NCBI RefSeq assembly: GCF_900184895.1
Contig: NZ_FXZK01000012.1
Coordinates: 1 to 64,000, forward strand
Direction: 5' to 3'
From: Flavimaricola marinus
GTDB taxonomy: Bacteria > Pseudomonadota > Alphaproteobacteria > Rhodobacterales > Rhodobacteraceae
DNA length: 64,000 bases
Position numbers and translations under genes: made by a program. The notes under the pieces are model-generated. The model made no database searches. It saw only the letters and a list, made by a program, of their open reading frames with translations, and had not been told where the DNA came from. The stretch's first letter is position 1, and each line of letters begins with the position of its first letter. Of the stretch, positions 1 through 8,254 are shown piece by piece.

Positions 1-93
1 TACAACACCGTCAGGCCGCACAGCGCACTAGGCTATCGCCCACCCGCGCCAGAAAGCATCGTCACAATGGACCAGAGGCCCACGATGCACTAA
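1..93 (+). CDS. IS3-family transposase OrfB, C-terminal fragment cut by the window edge
   Basis: Reading frame 1 starts with YNTVRPHSALGYRPPAPES and ends at a TAA at 91-93. The NTVRPHSxLxYRPPAPES stretch is the characteristic C-terminus of IS3-family DDE transposases and matches the end of the OrfB encoded at 33423-34238. Only about 30 residues are inside the window, so whether the gene is intact upstream cannot be judged. Confidence 0.85.
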   Translation, partial: YNTVRPHSALGYRPPAPESIVTMDQRPTMH

Positions 94-130
94 CAATCAA
101 ACCGGACCACCCGATGGGGGCACGCCACCA
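1..130 (+). mobile_element. 3' end of an IS3-family element (partial)
   Basis: The window opens inside an insertion sequence. Bases 1-93 encode the last 30 residues of an IS3-family OrfB, and bases 102-130 hold the right terminal inverted repeat (a GGACCAC block followed by GATGGGGGCA). Both match the end of the complete copy at 33042-34274, but with many substitutions, so this is a related rather than identical element. It lies in the same orientation as that copy, which makes the two a direct-repeat pair bracketing the inositol island. Confidence 0.85.
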
Positions 131-174
131 TCTGCGCATTGGCGGAACCCGTCAGGAACCAGAAAAGGAGAAGG

Positions 175-558
175 CTACTTGCGGCCGCCCTTGTCGGTCG
201 CAGCCAGCTTGTGGGTCGTCCGCTGGCCTTCTTCGAGCGGGACATCGGCGTGGGAGAAACCGATCCCGATGAGGAAGGAGACCACGCCGGTGATGGTTTT
301 GAATTCGCGGATCTTGATGTCGTTATAGGTTGTCCGGGTGCGGGCCGTGACCAGCAGCTTTTCCACGCCCTCGTCAGAGACGACGCGCATGATCCAGACC
401 CCATAATAGCTGGGGCCCTTCTTGTGTGCCGACTCCTGGCACAGGATTTCAGCGCTATAGCCACTTTCCACGAGTTCGCGGAAACGTGCTTCCGTAACCA
501 CATTTGGTGCTTCGATGTCCCAGTTCATGGCCCGGCTCACGCTTTCTTCAACGCGCAA
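175..558 (-). CDS. hypothetical protein, about 127 aa
   Basis: I do not recognise this family. The reading frame is open over its whole length and the protein has ordinary soluble composition, with a central hydrophobic stretch (VVSFLIGIGF) near residue 90 that is too short to claim as a membrane segment. The start is uncertain: a TTG at 558 gives 127 residues, while an internal ATG at 528 (MNWDIEAPNVV) gives 117 and looks the more natural N-terminus. It lies between an IS end and small plasmid-type genes. An opposite-strand frame (139-579) is judged a shadow. Confidence 0.5.
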   Translation of the reverse strand: MRVEESVSRAMNWDIEAPNVVTEARFRELVESGYSAEILCQESAHKKGPSYYGVWIMRVVSDEGVEKLLVTARTRTTYNDIKIREFKTITGVVSFLIGIGFSHADVPLEEGQRTTHKLAATDKGGRK

Positions 559-588
559 CGACTAGGCATTCCCACTTGAAGCCTAGAG

Positions 589-604
589 TTACGATAGTAT
601 ATTA
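589..604 (+). promoter_or_regulatory. AT-rich promoter motif shared with 2617-2632
   Basis: TTACGATAGTATATTA lies 66 bases upstream of the TTG start of the small secreted-protein gene at 671. Nearly the same sequence (TTACGATAATATACTA) occurs at 2617-2632 upstream of the TrbM-like gene, which reads the other way. Read in the direction of each gene, both contain the core TAGTATATTAT. It may be a shared operator or promoter element for the plasmid-type genes; this is inferred from only two copies. Confidence 0.35.
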
Positions 605-670
605 TTAACCGCAAGATATAATGCGGAAGATACGGCTGTATCTCGGTTACTCAAACTCTAGGCACGGCCA

Positions 671-991
671 TTGGCGTCTATCAAGGAAAATAGGGGTTTT
701 AGAAACCTGTGGTTGAGCCGATGGGTGAAGATGCAGGCTATGGCCTTGCTGATGCTCGTTCCGGTCGCAAGCCAAGCCGGATCCTGTCTCGCCCCGATCC
801 GGCCTTTCGTACTAAGCGATTCGCAGGCCGCCCGGGATTTTGCCGACTTCATCCGGCGGGACTTTGAGGTCTACATCACGGACGTCCAGGACTACTTTCG
901 CTGCCTTGAACAGGAGCGCGCGCGTGCTTTCGAGGAAGCCCGTGAAGTCAGTCTGGACTACGGTCGGTTTCTGGAACTGGTGGGGGATTGA
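671..991 (+). CDS. small secreted hypothetical protein
   Basis: A 106-residue protein from a TTG at 671, or 86 residues from an ATG at 731. From the ATG it begins with a clear short signal peptide (MQAMALLMLVPVASQAG) with a cleavage-like AxA-type site, so an exported product is likely. The mature part is about 70 residues, rich in charged residues, with two cysteines and a predicted helical C-terminal half (EQERARAFEEAREVSLDYG). I do not recognise the family. It is followed by an XRE regulator and resembles the small periplasmic proteins found in conjugative or plasmid regions, but no function can be assigned. Confidence 0.5.
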   Translation: MASIKENRGFRNLWLSRWVKMQAMALLMLVPVASQAGSCLAPIRPFVLSDSQAARDFADFIRRDFEVYITDVQDYFRCLEQERARAFEEAREVSLDYGRFLELVGD

Positions 992-1055
992 TGGGCCACT
1001 GGGCATGCACCAGACGTGCACCCCTTGGAAACCAGACGCCGATAACACCCTCAAA

Positions 1056-1072
1056 TATCTACTTTTTAGATA
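1056..1072. promoter_or_regulatory. perfect inverted repeat upstream of the XRE regulator
   Basis: TATCTA, five bases (CTTTT), then TAGATA forms a perfect 6+6 inverted repeat ending 43 bases before the GTG start of the XRE gene at 1116. Small XRE repressors usually bind dyads of this kind in their own promoter, so this is a candidate autoregulatory operator. Confidence 0.4.
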
Positions 1073-1115
1073 ACAGATTTCATCCGCTAGCGACGTCACA
1101 AAAGGTATGTGACGC

Positions 1116-1373
1116 GTGGCGAAAACAATCAGAACAAATGGCCAGTTGGCGCTCGTCCGTGCGTTGGTCGATGCACGCCAGAATGCGGGTCTCAGCCAGC
1201 AGCAGTTGGCGGCGAAGCTCAAACGCCACCAGTCATTTGTGGCACGTCTCGAAAGCGGCGAGCGTCGTATCGACGTCGTGGAGTTTACAGTTCTGGCGAG
1301 GGTCATTGGCTTTGACAAAAATGAAGTCCTGTCGATTGTCGAAGCCGCCACGGAGCCCGACCACAAGATTTGA
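1116..1373 (+). CDS. XRE-family HTH transcriptional regulator
   Basis: An 85-residue protein consisting almost entirely of a Cro/C1-type helix-turn-helix (roughly residues 11-66). The core reads LVDARQNAGLSQQQLAAKL, then SFVARLESGERRIDVVEF, the usual pattern of this fold. The start is GTG at 1116. No ligand or protease domain is attached, so it is probably a simple dimeric repressor. The inverted repeat at 1056-1072 is a plausible own operator. It could control the flanking secreted-protein genes or be the antitoxin of a lost partner; no toxin gene is visible next to it. Confidence 0.8.
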   Translation: MAKTIRTNGQLALVRALVDARQNAGLSQQQLAAKLKRHQSFVARLESGERRIDVVEFTVLARVIGFDKNEVLSIVEAATEPDHKI

Positions 1374-1540
1374 AAACAAAGAAATTTTGGGGCGTGCCGC
1401 ATTGGACGTCCCCATGTGAAGTGAGCTCCTTCAAGGAAGAGTAGTCAGCAAACATCCACCAATTGCGTCATGCTGTGCAGGCTAGGCCTGGAAACACGAT
1501 GCCGCGGTTGCAGCGCCAGAGTGCAGGAAGTCAGTAAACA

Positions 1541-1768
1541 GTGGACGATGATAAAGGTGAAGGCGTCGCGATCGCCAATCTGATTGGGACCAATGGGTGC
1601 AGCATCGTTGGTTGGGTTTATCGCTGGAGTACGAGTGAGCTTGCGGTGATGTGGGACGACTGCGGGCCTAAGCCGGTGTCGGAAATCCGGCCGGATCTCA
1701 CTGCGGAACAGAAACAGGAAATCGACTTCGATGCGCTCACGCGGATCGAAAGAGACGAGGACGGGTGA
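1541..1768 (+). CDS. hypothetical protein, 75 aa
   Basis: A short acidic protein from a GTG at 1541. It contains IGTNGCSIVGWVYRWSTSE near its N-terminus and an acidic C-terminal tail. I do not recognise the family. It is a plausible real gene because the frame spans most of the gap between the XRE regulator and the next gene and the opposite frames are less protein-like, but short length keeps confidence modest. Nothing in the sequence shows a signal peptide or membrane segment. Confidence 0.4.
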   Translation: MDDDKGEGVAIANLIGTNGCSIVGWVYRWSTSELAVMWDDCGPKPVSEIRPDLTAEQKQEIDFDALTRIERDEDG

Positions 1769-1886
1769 GGTGAGGACCCGCAATGTTTGCCGAAATGCCA
1801 ATTTGCTTGTGGACCGCGACGGGTACGCGGTGCCGTCGTACAAGTCAAAGAAGCCGAGTTCCGTGGCAAGTCAATGCGGTGGCAGG

Positions 1887-2582
1887 TCAGTAGTTCACCT
1901 GCTCAAAGCCGTAGTTGCCCTCGTAGTCGCGCCAATCGACGAAGACGGATCGATGATAGATACCGGGGCAATTCTGGCCCCATCGTTCGAGACCGACATG
2001 GTCGGCTGGTAGGGCGGCTATGGAAGACCTCTGCCAGGCGAAGTCACCTTGCGTCCCATATGTGCCGAGGACCACGGTGGCGCTACGGTTGCAGTCGCCG
2101 TCACGTCCGGATTCGTGCTGTCGCGCATACCGGACATCGAAGACTCGGATTGATCGTACGACGTTGAACTCAGGTCCGCTGATATCGATGTCCGCGCGAT
2201 CTTGAACGAGCAGGAGGGCCCAGTCGGCTGGAACGAGATCGTAGAATGGCGAGGATTGGAGCGGTCGACGGTTGTCGGGCCGGTACAAAACTTCAAAGAT
2301 GCGCCCAGCGTTGTTTGATGGCCGATCGCGCTCGTAGGAGGCACCCATGGGACAGCGCCAGATTTGCAGCGGCGGTTCCACCGGCCAGGGCGTAATCCGC
2401 CGGATGAATTCGGCGCGGGCCCGGGCGCAAGGGACGGAAGCGGGCCAGCCACCAGACAGACACAAGAGGATCGCGCAATCGATCGGGTATGTCTGCGCAC
2501 GCGCAGGTATCGGCAGCGAAATACCTGTCACGGTCAAAGCGACTGCGACCGAGGGCAGGAGCTTCTTGAGTAGATGGCGCAT
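1887..2582 (-). CDS. secreted TrbM-like protein
   Basis: A 231-residue protein with a clear signal peptide (LLPSVAVALTVTGISLPIPARA, cleavage after about residue 29). Just after it comes a cysteine-containing segment (YPIDCAILLCLSGGWP) with further cysteines in PCARARAEF and WRCPMG. That arrangement is what I associate with TrbM-like proteins, secreted components encoded with type IV secretion or conjugation genes; the assignment is from memory of the motif. No other transfer genes are in the window, so it may be a remnant. The shared AT-rich motif at 2617-2632 lies about 35 bases upstream of its start. Confidence 0.55.
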   Translation of the reverse strand: MRHLLKKLLPSVAVALTVTGISLPIPARAQTYPIDCAILLCLSGGWPASVPCARARAEFIRRITPWPVEPPLQIWRCPMGASYERDRPSNNAGRIFEVLYRPDNRRPLQSSPFYDLVPADWALLLVQDRADIDISGPEFNVVRSIRVFDVRYARQHESGRDGDCNRSATVVLGTYGTQGDFAWQRSSIAALPADHVGLERWGQNCPGIYHRSVFVDWRDYEGNYGFEQVNY

Positions 2583-2616
2583 GCTGCGGAACCTCCGTGA
2601 GAGGAGTTCAGCATAC

Positions 2617-2632
2617 TTACGATAATATACTA
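2617..2632 (-). promoter_or_regulatory. AT-rich promoter motif, second copy
   Basis: TTACGATAATATACTA on the plus strand, just upstream of the TrbM-like gene on the minus strand. It matches the motif at 589-604 at 14 of 16 positions. See that entry for the interpretation. Confidence 0.35.
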
Positions 2633-2730
2633 ACGCAACACTAAGTATAAATACGCATAATGAAGTTTATGTTAATTACGTAATTTGGACAGCTATGTTC
2701 AGCGCCGCTCATGCGGCGCTGACATTCGTT

Positions 2731-4230
2731 TTAGCCCATTGTCGGCATTACAAATTCCGGATCGCTGCGCACACCGGACGGCCAACGTGTCGTTATAGTT
2801 TTGAGGCGTGTATAAAATCGAATACCTTCCATTCCATGCATGTGATGATCACCAAACAAGGACTGCTTCCAACCTCCAAAGGAGTGAAACGCCATCGGCA
2901 CTGGAATAGGTACATTGACTCCCACCATCCCGACCTCAATGTCATGAGCAAAGGTGCGAGCAGCATCCCCATCCCGCGTAAAAATTGCGACACCGTTGGC
3001 GTAGTCATGTTTATGGACCAGATCCACCGCATCGGCATAGTTCTTGCGACGTGCAATCGATAGCACCGGACCAAATATCTCTTCCTGCCAGACTGTCATG
3101 TCAGACGTCACTCCATCGATCAACGTCGGGCCGACGTAGTAGCCTTTCTCATAACCTTGGGGCCCTTGGAAGTCGCGCCCGTCAACCACGATTTTCGCAC
3201 CTTCCGCTTCGCCGCGGTCAATCAACCCCTTGATTTTTTCACGCGCGGCAGCGGTAATTACCGGGCCCATGTCTGATTTTCGATCAGCGGCCGGGCCAAC
3301 TTTGAGAGCCTCGATCTTTGGCACCAGTTTTTCAATCAACGCGTCAGCCACCTTGTCTGTGACCGCCACAGCCACGGAAATTGCCATGCAACGTTCTCCA
3401 GCTGAACCGTAGGCCGCTCCCATCAGCGCATTTGCAGCCATTTCAATGTCAGCATCGGGCAGAATGACCATGTGATTTTTGGCCCCCCCCAACGCTTGCA
3501 CGCGCTTGCCATTCGCAGTGCCCGTTTGGTAAATGTACTTGGCAATAGGAGTTGAGCCGACAAAGCTGACCGCTTTAACGTTTGGATGAGTCAACAGGGC
3601 GTCGACGGCTTCTTTGTCGCCCTGGATGACATTGAACACGCCGGCAGGGAGACCAGCCTCGGTCAGCCATTCCGCAATCAAGAGCGACGCAGAAGGATCA
3701 CGTTCTGATGGTTTCAAGATGAACGTGTTCCCGCAGGCAAGTGCGACAGGAAACATCCACATCGGCACCATCACGGGAAAGTTAAAAGGTGCAATACCGA
3801 CAACAACGCCAAGTGGCTGGCGCAGCGAGTGGCTGTCGACAGCAGTGCCTACATTTTCTGTCGTCTCACCTTTCAACAAATGCGGCGCCCCAACAGCGAA
3901 TTCCACCACTTCAAGCCCGCGAGTAACCTCCCCAACCGCATCATCATGGGTCTTTCCATGTTCAGCGGAAATAACTTCTGCAAGTTGATCGGCTCGATCC
4001 CATAAGATCATCTTGAAACGATCCAGAATGCGGGCGCGACGTAGCGGAGGCGTTTTTGACCAAGTCAGCCAAGCATTGTGAGCGGAGGCAACTGCGCGTT
4101 CAACTTCAACAGATGAGGCAAGGGCGACGGTGTGCTTCGTCTCACCTGTTGCTGGGTCGAAGACGGGCAGACTCCGACCTGAACTTCCTGCGACGGGTAC
4201 ATTGTCGATATAGTGAGCAATCTCGGTCAT
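2731..4230 (-). CDS. iolA: methylmalonate-semialdehyde dehydrogenase (CoA-acylating)
   Basis: A 499-residue aldehyde dehydrogenase of the MmsA/IolA type. It converts malonic semialdehyde (or methylmalonic semialdehyde) with CoA and NAD to acetyl-CoA (or propionyl-CoA) and CO2, the last step of inositol catabolism. Visible hallmarks are the NAD-binding PFNFP (N150), the LGGAKNH segment near residues 248-253 and the catalytic cysteine in GSAGERC (C281). The GERCMA context with KNH is typical of the CoA-acylating subgroup. It is transcribed divergently from a LysR regulator 93 bases away and separated from the other iol genes by the demethylase-like operon, so it may also serve valine degradation. 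Confidence 0.92.
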   Translation of the reverse strand: MTEIAHYIDNVPVAGSSGRSLPVFDPATGETKHTVALASSVEVERAVASAHNAWLTWSKTPPLRRARILDRFKMILWDRADQLAEVISAEHGKTHDDAVGEVTRGLEVVEFAVGAPHLLKGETTENVGTAVDSHSLRQPLGVVVGIAPFNFPVMVPMWMFPVALACGNTFILKPSERDPSASLLIAEWLTEAGLPAGVFNVIQGDKEAVDALLTHPNVKAVSFVGSTPIAKYIYQTGTANGKRVQALGGAKNHMVILPDADIEMAANALMGAAYGSAGERCMAISVAVAVTDKVADALIEKLVPKIEALKVGPAADRKSDMGPVITAAAREKIKGLIDRGEAEGAKIVVDGRDFQGPQGYEKGYYVGPTLIDGVTSDMTVWQEEIFGPVLSIARRKNYADAVDLVHKHDYANGVAIFTRDGDAARTFAHDIEVGMVGVNVPIPVPMAFHSFGGWKQSLFGDHHMHGMEGIRFYTRLKTITTRWPSGVRSDPEFVMPTMG

Positions 4231-4323
4231 AGTTTGATCTCCTTGGGTTTTGTGCTTTGTGGCTTAAATAAATTTGCATATAAATAGTCAGAAATGGCAA
4301 ATCGTTATGCAGAAACGTTGATA

Positions 4324-5205
4324 ATGAACTGGGATGATCTTCGCTATTTTCTTGCGGTGGCACGCGAAGGGCAGATGCTGGGCGCAGCTCGCAGATTGGG
4401 TGTCAGTCAGGCCCGCCTTAGCCGGCATATTGCATCGCTGGAACAGGCTGTCGGCACACGACTCTTTAATCGCACAACACGTGGCTGCACCCTGACGAGC
4501 GACGGTGAGATACTTATCAGCACAGCCGAACGCATGGAGGCTGAAACTCAAAGCGCAGCCCAAGACTTGCAAAAGCGAGAAGAGGTTTCAGGAACCATCC
4601 GCATCGGCGCGCCCGATGGATTCGGTAGCGCCTTTTTGGCCCCGCGTCTTGGACGGTTTCGCACCGCTTATCCTGATTTGCGCATTCAGCTTGTTCCTGC
4701 GCCGCGCAGTTTTTCACTGTCGGAACGAGAAGCAGATCTGGCCATCATGGTCGGCCGGCCTACGAAAGGGCGACTGCGTGTTCGAAAGTTGGTCGATTAT
4801 TCATTGTCGCTTTATGCTGCGAAATCATATTTGGAGCGCGCAGGAAAACCGAACGATATCAGTAATCTAATGGGGCACACCCTCATCGGATACGTAGATG
4901 ATCTTATCTACACCCCCGAACTGAACTATGTTGGGGACGTCATAAAGGACTGGCGGCGAGACATTGAAGTTTCGACGGCAATTGGTCAGTTTGAAGCTGT
5001 TCGCGCAGGAGCAGGTATTGGTATTTTACATGACTTTATGGCCGACGGCCTGCCAGACCTTGAACGGCTATTTTGCGGGGCCACCGTAAAGCGGAGCTAC
5101 TGGATGGTTTGGCACGAAAACCAAGGCGTCACGCGGCGTGTGCAAGCAGTTGCTGATCTGATCGACGCTTTTGTCCGAGAAGACCGCCAGAAATTCAACC
5201 ATTGA
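4324..5205 (+). CDS. LysR-family transcriptional regulator
   Basis: A 293-residue LysR-type regulator. The N-terminal winged HTH is visible from MNWDDLRYFLAVAREGQ through LGVSQARLSRHIASLE, followed by the linker and a substrate-binding-like effector domain (from about residue 85, SGTIRIGAPDGFGS). I chose the ATG at 4324 because MNWDDLRYF is the conserved family start; an upstream in-frame ATG at 4294 would add ten untypical residues. It is divergent from iolA and probably controls it. The effector is unknown; an intermediate of (methyl)malonate semialdehyde metabolism is a guess. Confidence 0.9.
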   Translation: MNWDDLRYFLAVAREGQMLGAARRLGVSQARLSRHIASLEQAVGTRLFNRTTRGCTLTSDGEILISTAERMEAETQSAAQDLQKREEVSGTIRIGAPDGFGSAFLAPRLGRFRTAYPDLRIQLVPAPRSFSLSEREADLAIMVGRPTKGRLRVRKLVDYSLSLYAAKSYLERAGKPNDISNLMGHTLIGYVDDLIYTPELNYVGDVIKDWRRDIEVSTAIGQFEAVRAGAGIGILHDFMADGLPDLERLFCGATVKRSYWMVWHENQGVTRRVQAVADLIDAFVREDRQKFNH

Positions 5206-5222
5206 AGTTGGGCGAAATGCAT

Positions 5223-5237
5223 CGCATCACGGATGCG
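5223..5237. terminator. small hairpin between convergent genes
   Basis: CGCATC, ACG, GATGCG forms a 6-bp stem in the 89-base gap between the stop of the LysR gene and the stop of purU, which converge here. It lacks a clear T-run, so termination is only a guess from position. Confidence 0.3.
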
Positions 5238-5294
5238 TTCCGTCGAAGCCGCCGCTGCGTGTGCCCCAATGGCATGCGCGGTGACACAGTTCGG

Positions 5295-6179
5295 TCAGCC
5301 TAGCCTTTCTGAGGCGTACCCGCCTGGGCTGGCCGGAAAGACCACGGTTTTGTCGCCATTTTGAAATACGCGGTGGTGAATATGGGCATGGATCGCCCTG
5401 GCGAATACCTGCGCTTCGACGTCACGACCAAGTGTGACGTAATCGCTTGCGCTTTGCGCATGCGTTACGCGGATTGTGTCTTGTTCAATGATCGGCCCCT
5501 CATCAAGGTCGGCCGTTACATAGTGCGCTGTTGCACCAATCAGTTTCACACCGCGTTCAAAGGCCTGCTTATAAGGGTTTGCACCTTTGAAACTCGGCAA
5601 GAAGGAGTGGTGGATATTGATAATGCGGCCTGACATTTTTCGGCACATCTGGTCGCTCAGGATCTGCATATACCGCGCTAAGACAACGAGCTCAGCATCG
5701 GACTCCTCAATTACTTGCATAATCCGCGCCTCGGCGTCTGGCTTATTCTCTTTAGTGACTTTGATGTGATGAAATGGGATGTCATGATTGACGACCAGCT
5801 TCTGATAATCGGTGTGGTTTGAAATAACGGCGACAATATCAATCGGCAGGGCACCGATGCGCCAGCGATACAGCAGATCGTTCAAACAATGCCCGAAACG
5901 CGACACCATGATCGCAACCTTCATTTTTGTGGCTTGGTCGTGGATAGCCCAGTCCATCTCAAATTGCGCGGCGGTTTCGTTGAAACGAGCGCGCAGGTCA
6001 TCCATATCCATGGCGTCGGGCGCTTTGAAGCTAACGCGCGTGAAAAACGCGCCCGTGATTGGGTCATCAAATTGGGCGCTGTCGGTGATGTTGCAATCAT
6101 GCTCTGCAAGGCATGTCGAGATTGCTGCGACAATGCCAATGGTAGAAACGCATGACACTGTAAGGGCAAAGTTGGGCAT
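5295..6179 (-). CDS. purU: formyltetrahydrofolate deformylase
   Basis: A 294-residue PurU. It hydrolyses 10-formyl-tetrahydrofolate to formate and tetrahydrofolate. The N-terminal ACT-like regulatory domain covers about residues 1-80 and the formyltransferase-fold hydrolase domain the rest. Catalytic-site landmarks are IINIHHSFLPSFKGANPY (Asn and His) and TADLDEGPIIEQD (Asp). It is the last gene of a five-gene minus-strand operon with an oxygenase, ferredoxin, reductase and PanB-like protein (40-base gap to the latter). That position suggests a job in unloading one-carbon units released by demethylation and recycling folate, rather than in purine supply. Confidence 0.93.
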   Translation of the reverse strand: MPNFALTVSCVSTIGIVAAISTCLAEHDCNITDSAQFDDPITGAFFTRVSFKAPDAMDMDDLRARFNETAAQFEMDWAIHDQATKMKVAIMVSRFGHCLNDLLYRWRIGALPIDIVAVISNHTDYQKLVVNHDIPFHHIKVTKENKPDAEARIMQVIEESDAELVVLARYMQILSDQMCRKMSGRIINIHHSFLPSFKGANPYKQAFERGVKLIGATAHYVTADLDEGPIIEQDTIRVTHAQSASDYVTLGRDVEAQVFARAIHAHIHHRVFQNGDKTVVFPASPGGYASERLG

Positions 6180-6219
6180 TATTGGCTTTCAAAATGGAGT
6201 GTGGCGGAAGGGCCGAAAT

Positions 6220-7029
6220 TCAGGACGTTCGATCACTCAATCGGGCGACGAATTTTTCAAGCTCGTCATCGCTGATTTTTATGGAGTGTTCCGCAGCGGG
6301 ATAGACAGCCTTGTCGACATCGGTCTTGAACTCGCGGAACGCGGCAATGCGTTCTTTCTGAAGCCGGTCGAATTCGCTGGCAAAATCGCGGTAGGTCTTA
6401 GCGTGGCGCGGCTTATGGCCCCTTGTGCACCCCAATACGTCTTCGGCGAAGAGGTATTGCGCGTCCGCATAGGGGCCAGCCCCCATGCCGAGCAGAACAA
6501 GGTTTGTGCGTTTCGATATCTCAAAACCGACGCGATCAGGAACAACTTCTAGTTCCACACCAAAACAGCCGATGTCTTCGAGTCTTTTGACCTGATCCAT
6601 AACCTGCATTGCGCTCTCAGCGGTTTTCCCAACCGCTTTAAAGCCGCCGGTCCAAGTTGCCTTGGACGGGATCAAACCGACGTGGCTCACAACCGGAATT
6701 CCATCATCAGCGAGCGCTTTGATCGTACCCATGGACGATGCACAATAGACGCAATCGGCCCCCGTTTGCACTGCGCGGTGCGCGGCACGTTGGTAATCTT
6801 CAAGCGTGACGAGTTGGCCGTAAAGCAGCCCGACTTGCACAAAGCAATTTCCCGCCGCCTTACGCATTTCTTCTGTCCAGACGGGGTCAATGATCGACAA
6901 CATATCAATACCCGCCTCCGCCGCCGCTGCGGCCTCATCGGGCGTTTCTACGTATAACATCGTCAGTTGACGCTTGCCCTTAAGCGCGCGAATATCCGCA
7001 ACTGTTGGCCGCTTGTGATACAGGTCCAT
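6220..7029 (-). CDS. divergent PanB-like (ketopantoate hydroxymethyltransferase family) protein
   Basis: A 269-residue TIM-barrel protein of the PanB family. Shared features are VVSHVGLIPSKATWTGGFKA, the general-base region GVELEVVP, GMGAGPYADAQYL and the C-terminal AVYPAAEHS. Compared from memory with E. coli PanB, the first metal aspartate is kept (SIIDPVW), but the region to the second ligand is about 20 residues shorter, the second aspartate is gone (VQVGLLYG) and the metal-binding glutamate is replaced (VYCASSMG). It is therefore unlikely to be the pantothenate enzyme. In an operon with purU and an oxygenase system, a role in one-carbon or formaldehyde transfer is a reasonable but unproven inference. 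Confidence 0.75.
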   Translation of the reverse strand: MDLYHKRPTVADIRALKGKRQLTMLYVETPDEAAAAAEAGIDMLSIIDPVWTEEMRKAAGNCFVQVGLLYGQLVTLEDYQRAAHRAVQTGADCVYCASSMGTIKALADDGIPVVSHVGLIPSKATWTGGFKAVGKTAESAMQVMDQVKRLEDIGCFGVELEVVPDRVGFEISKRTNLVLLGMGAGPYADAQYLFAEDVLGCTRGHKPRHAKTYRDFASEFDRLQKERIAAFREFKTDVDKAVYPAAEHSIKISDDELEKFVARLSDRTS

Positions 7030-7045
7030 GTTGTTCTCCTTAAGC

Positions 7046-8254
7046 TCAGTTCGCCGGAACGGGTCTGAGCAATTTTTTTAAATTTGTTGTAGGGTCTTCA
7101 AGGTGCGCAGCCTCTATCGCTACCTTGGCCTCAATCAGCTTGTGCGCCAACTTGATATCTTTGGCGACCGCATTGCCGACACCCAAGCCGGCCGCACCAA
7201 CCAATTGGTTGCTATTATTCAAGTAAAACAGGATCTCTGCATCATCTGAAAGCGTGCGAAGCGCAGTCGCTGTTCCATTGGTTTGCCCGACACCCTGCAA
7301 GCCAAGGTCATATTGGTCGGACCAAAACCAGACTGGAGGTTGGAAAACACCGGACGCACCTGCCAAGTTCCGACCCGCGATCTCACCTTGCAACTGAGCA
7401 TTCTGCCAAGTTTCAAATCTTTGAAGCCCAAGCCCCGAGAAGTTCACACTTGCGCAATCTCCAGCGGCAAAAATGTTGGTATCATTGGTGCGCAAAGCCT
7501 CATCAACGACGATCCCGTTACCGATATACAAACCAGCGGCCTGTGCGAGATCCGTATTTGGAACGACACCAATGGCCGCAACAACCAGATCTGCGGCAAT
7601 CGACTGACCGCCCACCAATTCGACAGCACGACCGGAAATGCGCGCGACCTCGACGTTACAGACGATATCCACGCCCTCGGCGATGTGACGTTCGACGATA
7701 CGCTGCGCGAGGGGCTGCGGAACATTGCGGCCAAGCGGCACAGGACCAGCCTCAAGAATCGTAACCTTGTTACCACGTCCAACCAGTTCAGCGGCGAGTT
7801 CAAGCCCGATAAGACCAGCCCCGATAATGACCGTGCGCGACCCGTTCACAGCCTGGCTGTAAATCCGGTTCGCATCTTCAATGGTCCGCAGCGTCACCGC
7901 GTGCTCGCTGCCCTCGCAGGTCAATCTGCGCGGGCTGGCACCTATCGCCAGAAGCAACCGCAAATACGGAAGGTCCTCCCCCGTCGACAAGCGCACACAA
8001 GAGGTATCTCTGTCAATTCGTAGCGCCCCGACACCATCGAGCAACGTGATATCTTTTGCGGCTAACATCTGCGTGGTGCAAATCGGCTTAAGGGTTGCGC
8101 CATTCGCGTCGGGTTTGGAAAGCGGCGGGCGTTCGTAGGGCAGGCCACTTTCATCGCCAACCAGTGTCACTTTACCGTCGAACCCATTGGCACGGGCGGC
8201 AAAGGCTGCACGGACACCGCACTCCCCTGCCCCGATGATCACAATACCCGACAT
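7046..8254 (-). CDS. FAD-dependent ferredoxin reductase (MocF-like)
   Basis: A 402-residue flavoprotein of the class that passes electrons from NAD(P)H to a Rieske ferredoxin. It shows an N-terminal FAD site (IVIIGAGECGVRAA), YERPPLSKP, a second dinucleotide-binding site (TVIIGAGLIGLELAAELVGRG) and the FAD-closing motif IFAAGDCA, all typical of ring-hydroxylating oxygenase reductases. Its ATG directly abuts the stop of the ferredoxin gene, so translation is likely coupled. It is the only such reductase in the window and would have to serve both ferredoxins encoded here. MocF of rhizopine catabolism is the analogue I have in mind. Confidence 0.88.
   Translation of the reverse strand: MSGIVIIGAGECGVRAAFAARANGFDGKVTLVGDESGLPYERPPLSKPDANGATLKPICTTQMLAAKDITLLDGVGALRIDRDTSCVRLSTGEDLPYLRLLLAIGASPRRLTCEGSEHAVTLRTIEDANRIYSQAVNGSRTVIIGAGLIGLELAAELVGRGNKVTILEAGPVPLGRNVPQPLAQRIVERHIAEGVDIVCNVEVARISGRAVELVGGQSIAADLVVAAIGVVPNTDLAQAAGLYIGNGIVVDEALRTNDTNIFAAGDCASVNFSGLGLQRFETWQNAQLQGEIAGRNLAGASGVFQPPVWFWSDQYDLGLQGVGQTNGTATALRTLSDDAEILFYLNNSNQLVGAAGLGVGNAVAKDIKLAHKLIEAKVAIEAAHLEDPTTNLKKLLRPVPAN

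Noticed and set aside
812-1402. 196-residue minus-strand reading frame
   Set aside because: It overlaps the secreted-protein and XRE genes on the other strand and shows no domain or start-site support.
4231-4323. LysR binding box between iolA and the LysR gene
   Set aside because: AT-rich stretches such as ATTTGCATATAAAT occur, but no convincing T-N11-A dyad with conserved arms could be fixed.
6220-7029. Pantothenate biosynthesis gene panB
   Set aside because: Family similarity is real, but metal-ligand positions differ, no panC or panD is nearby, and the operon context is one-carbon and oxygenase genes.
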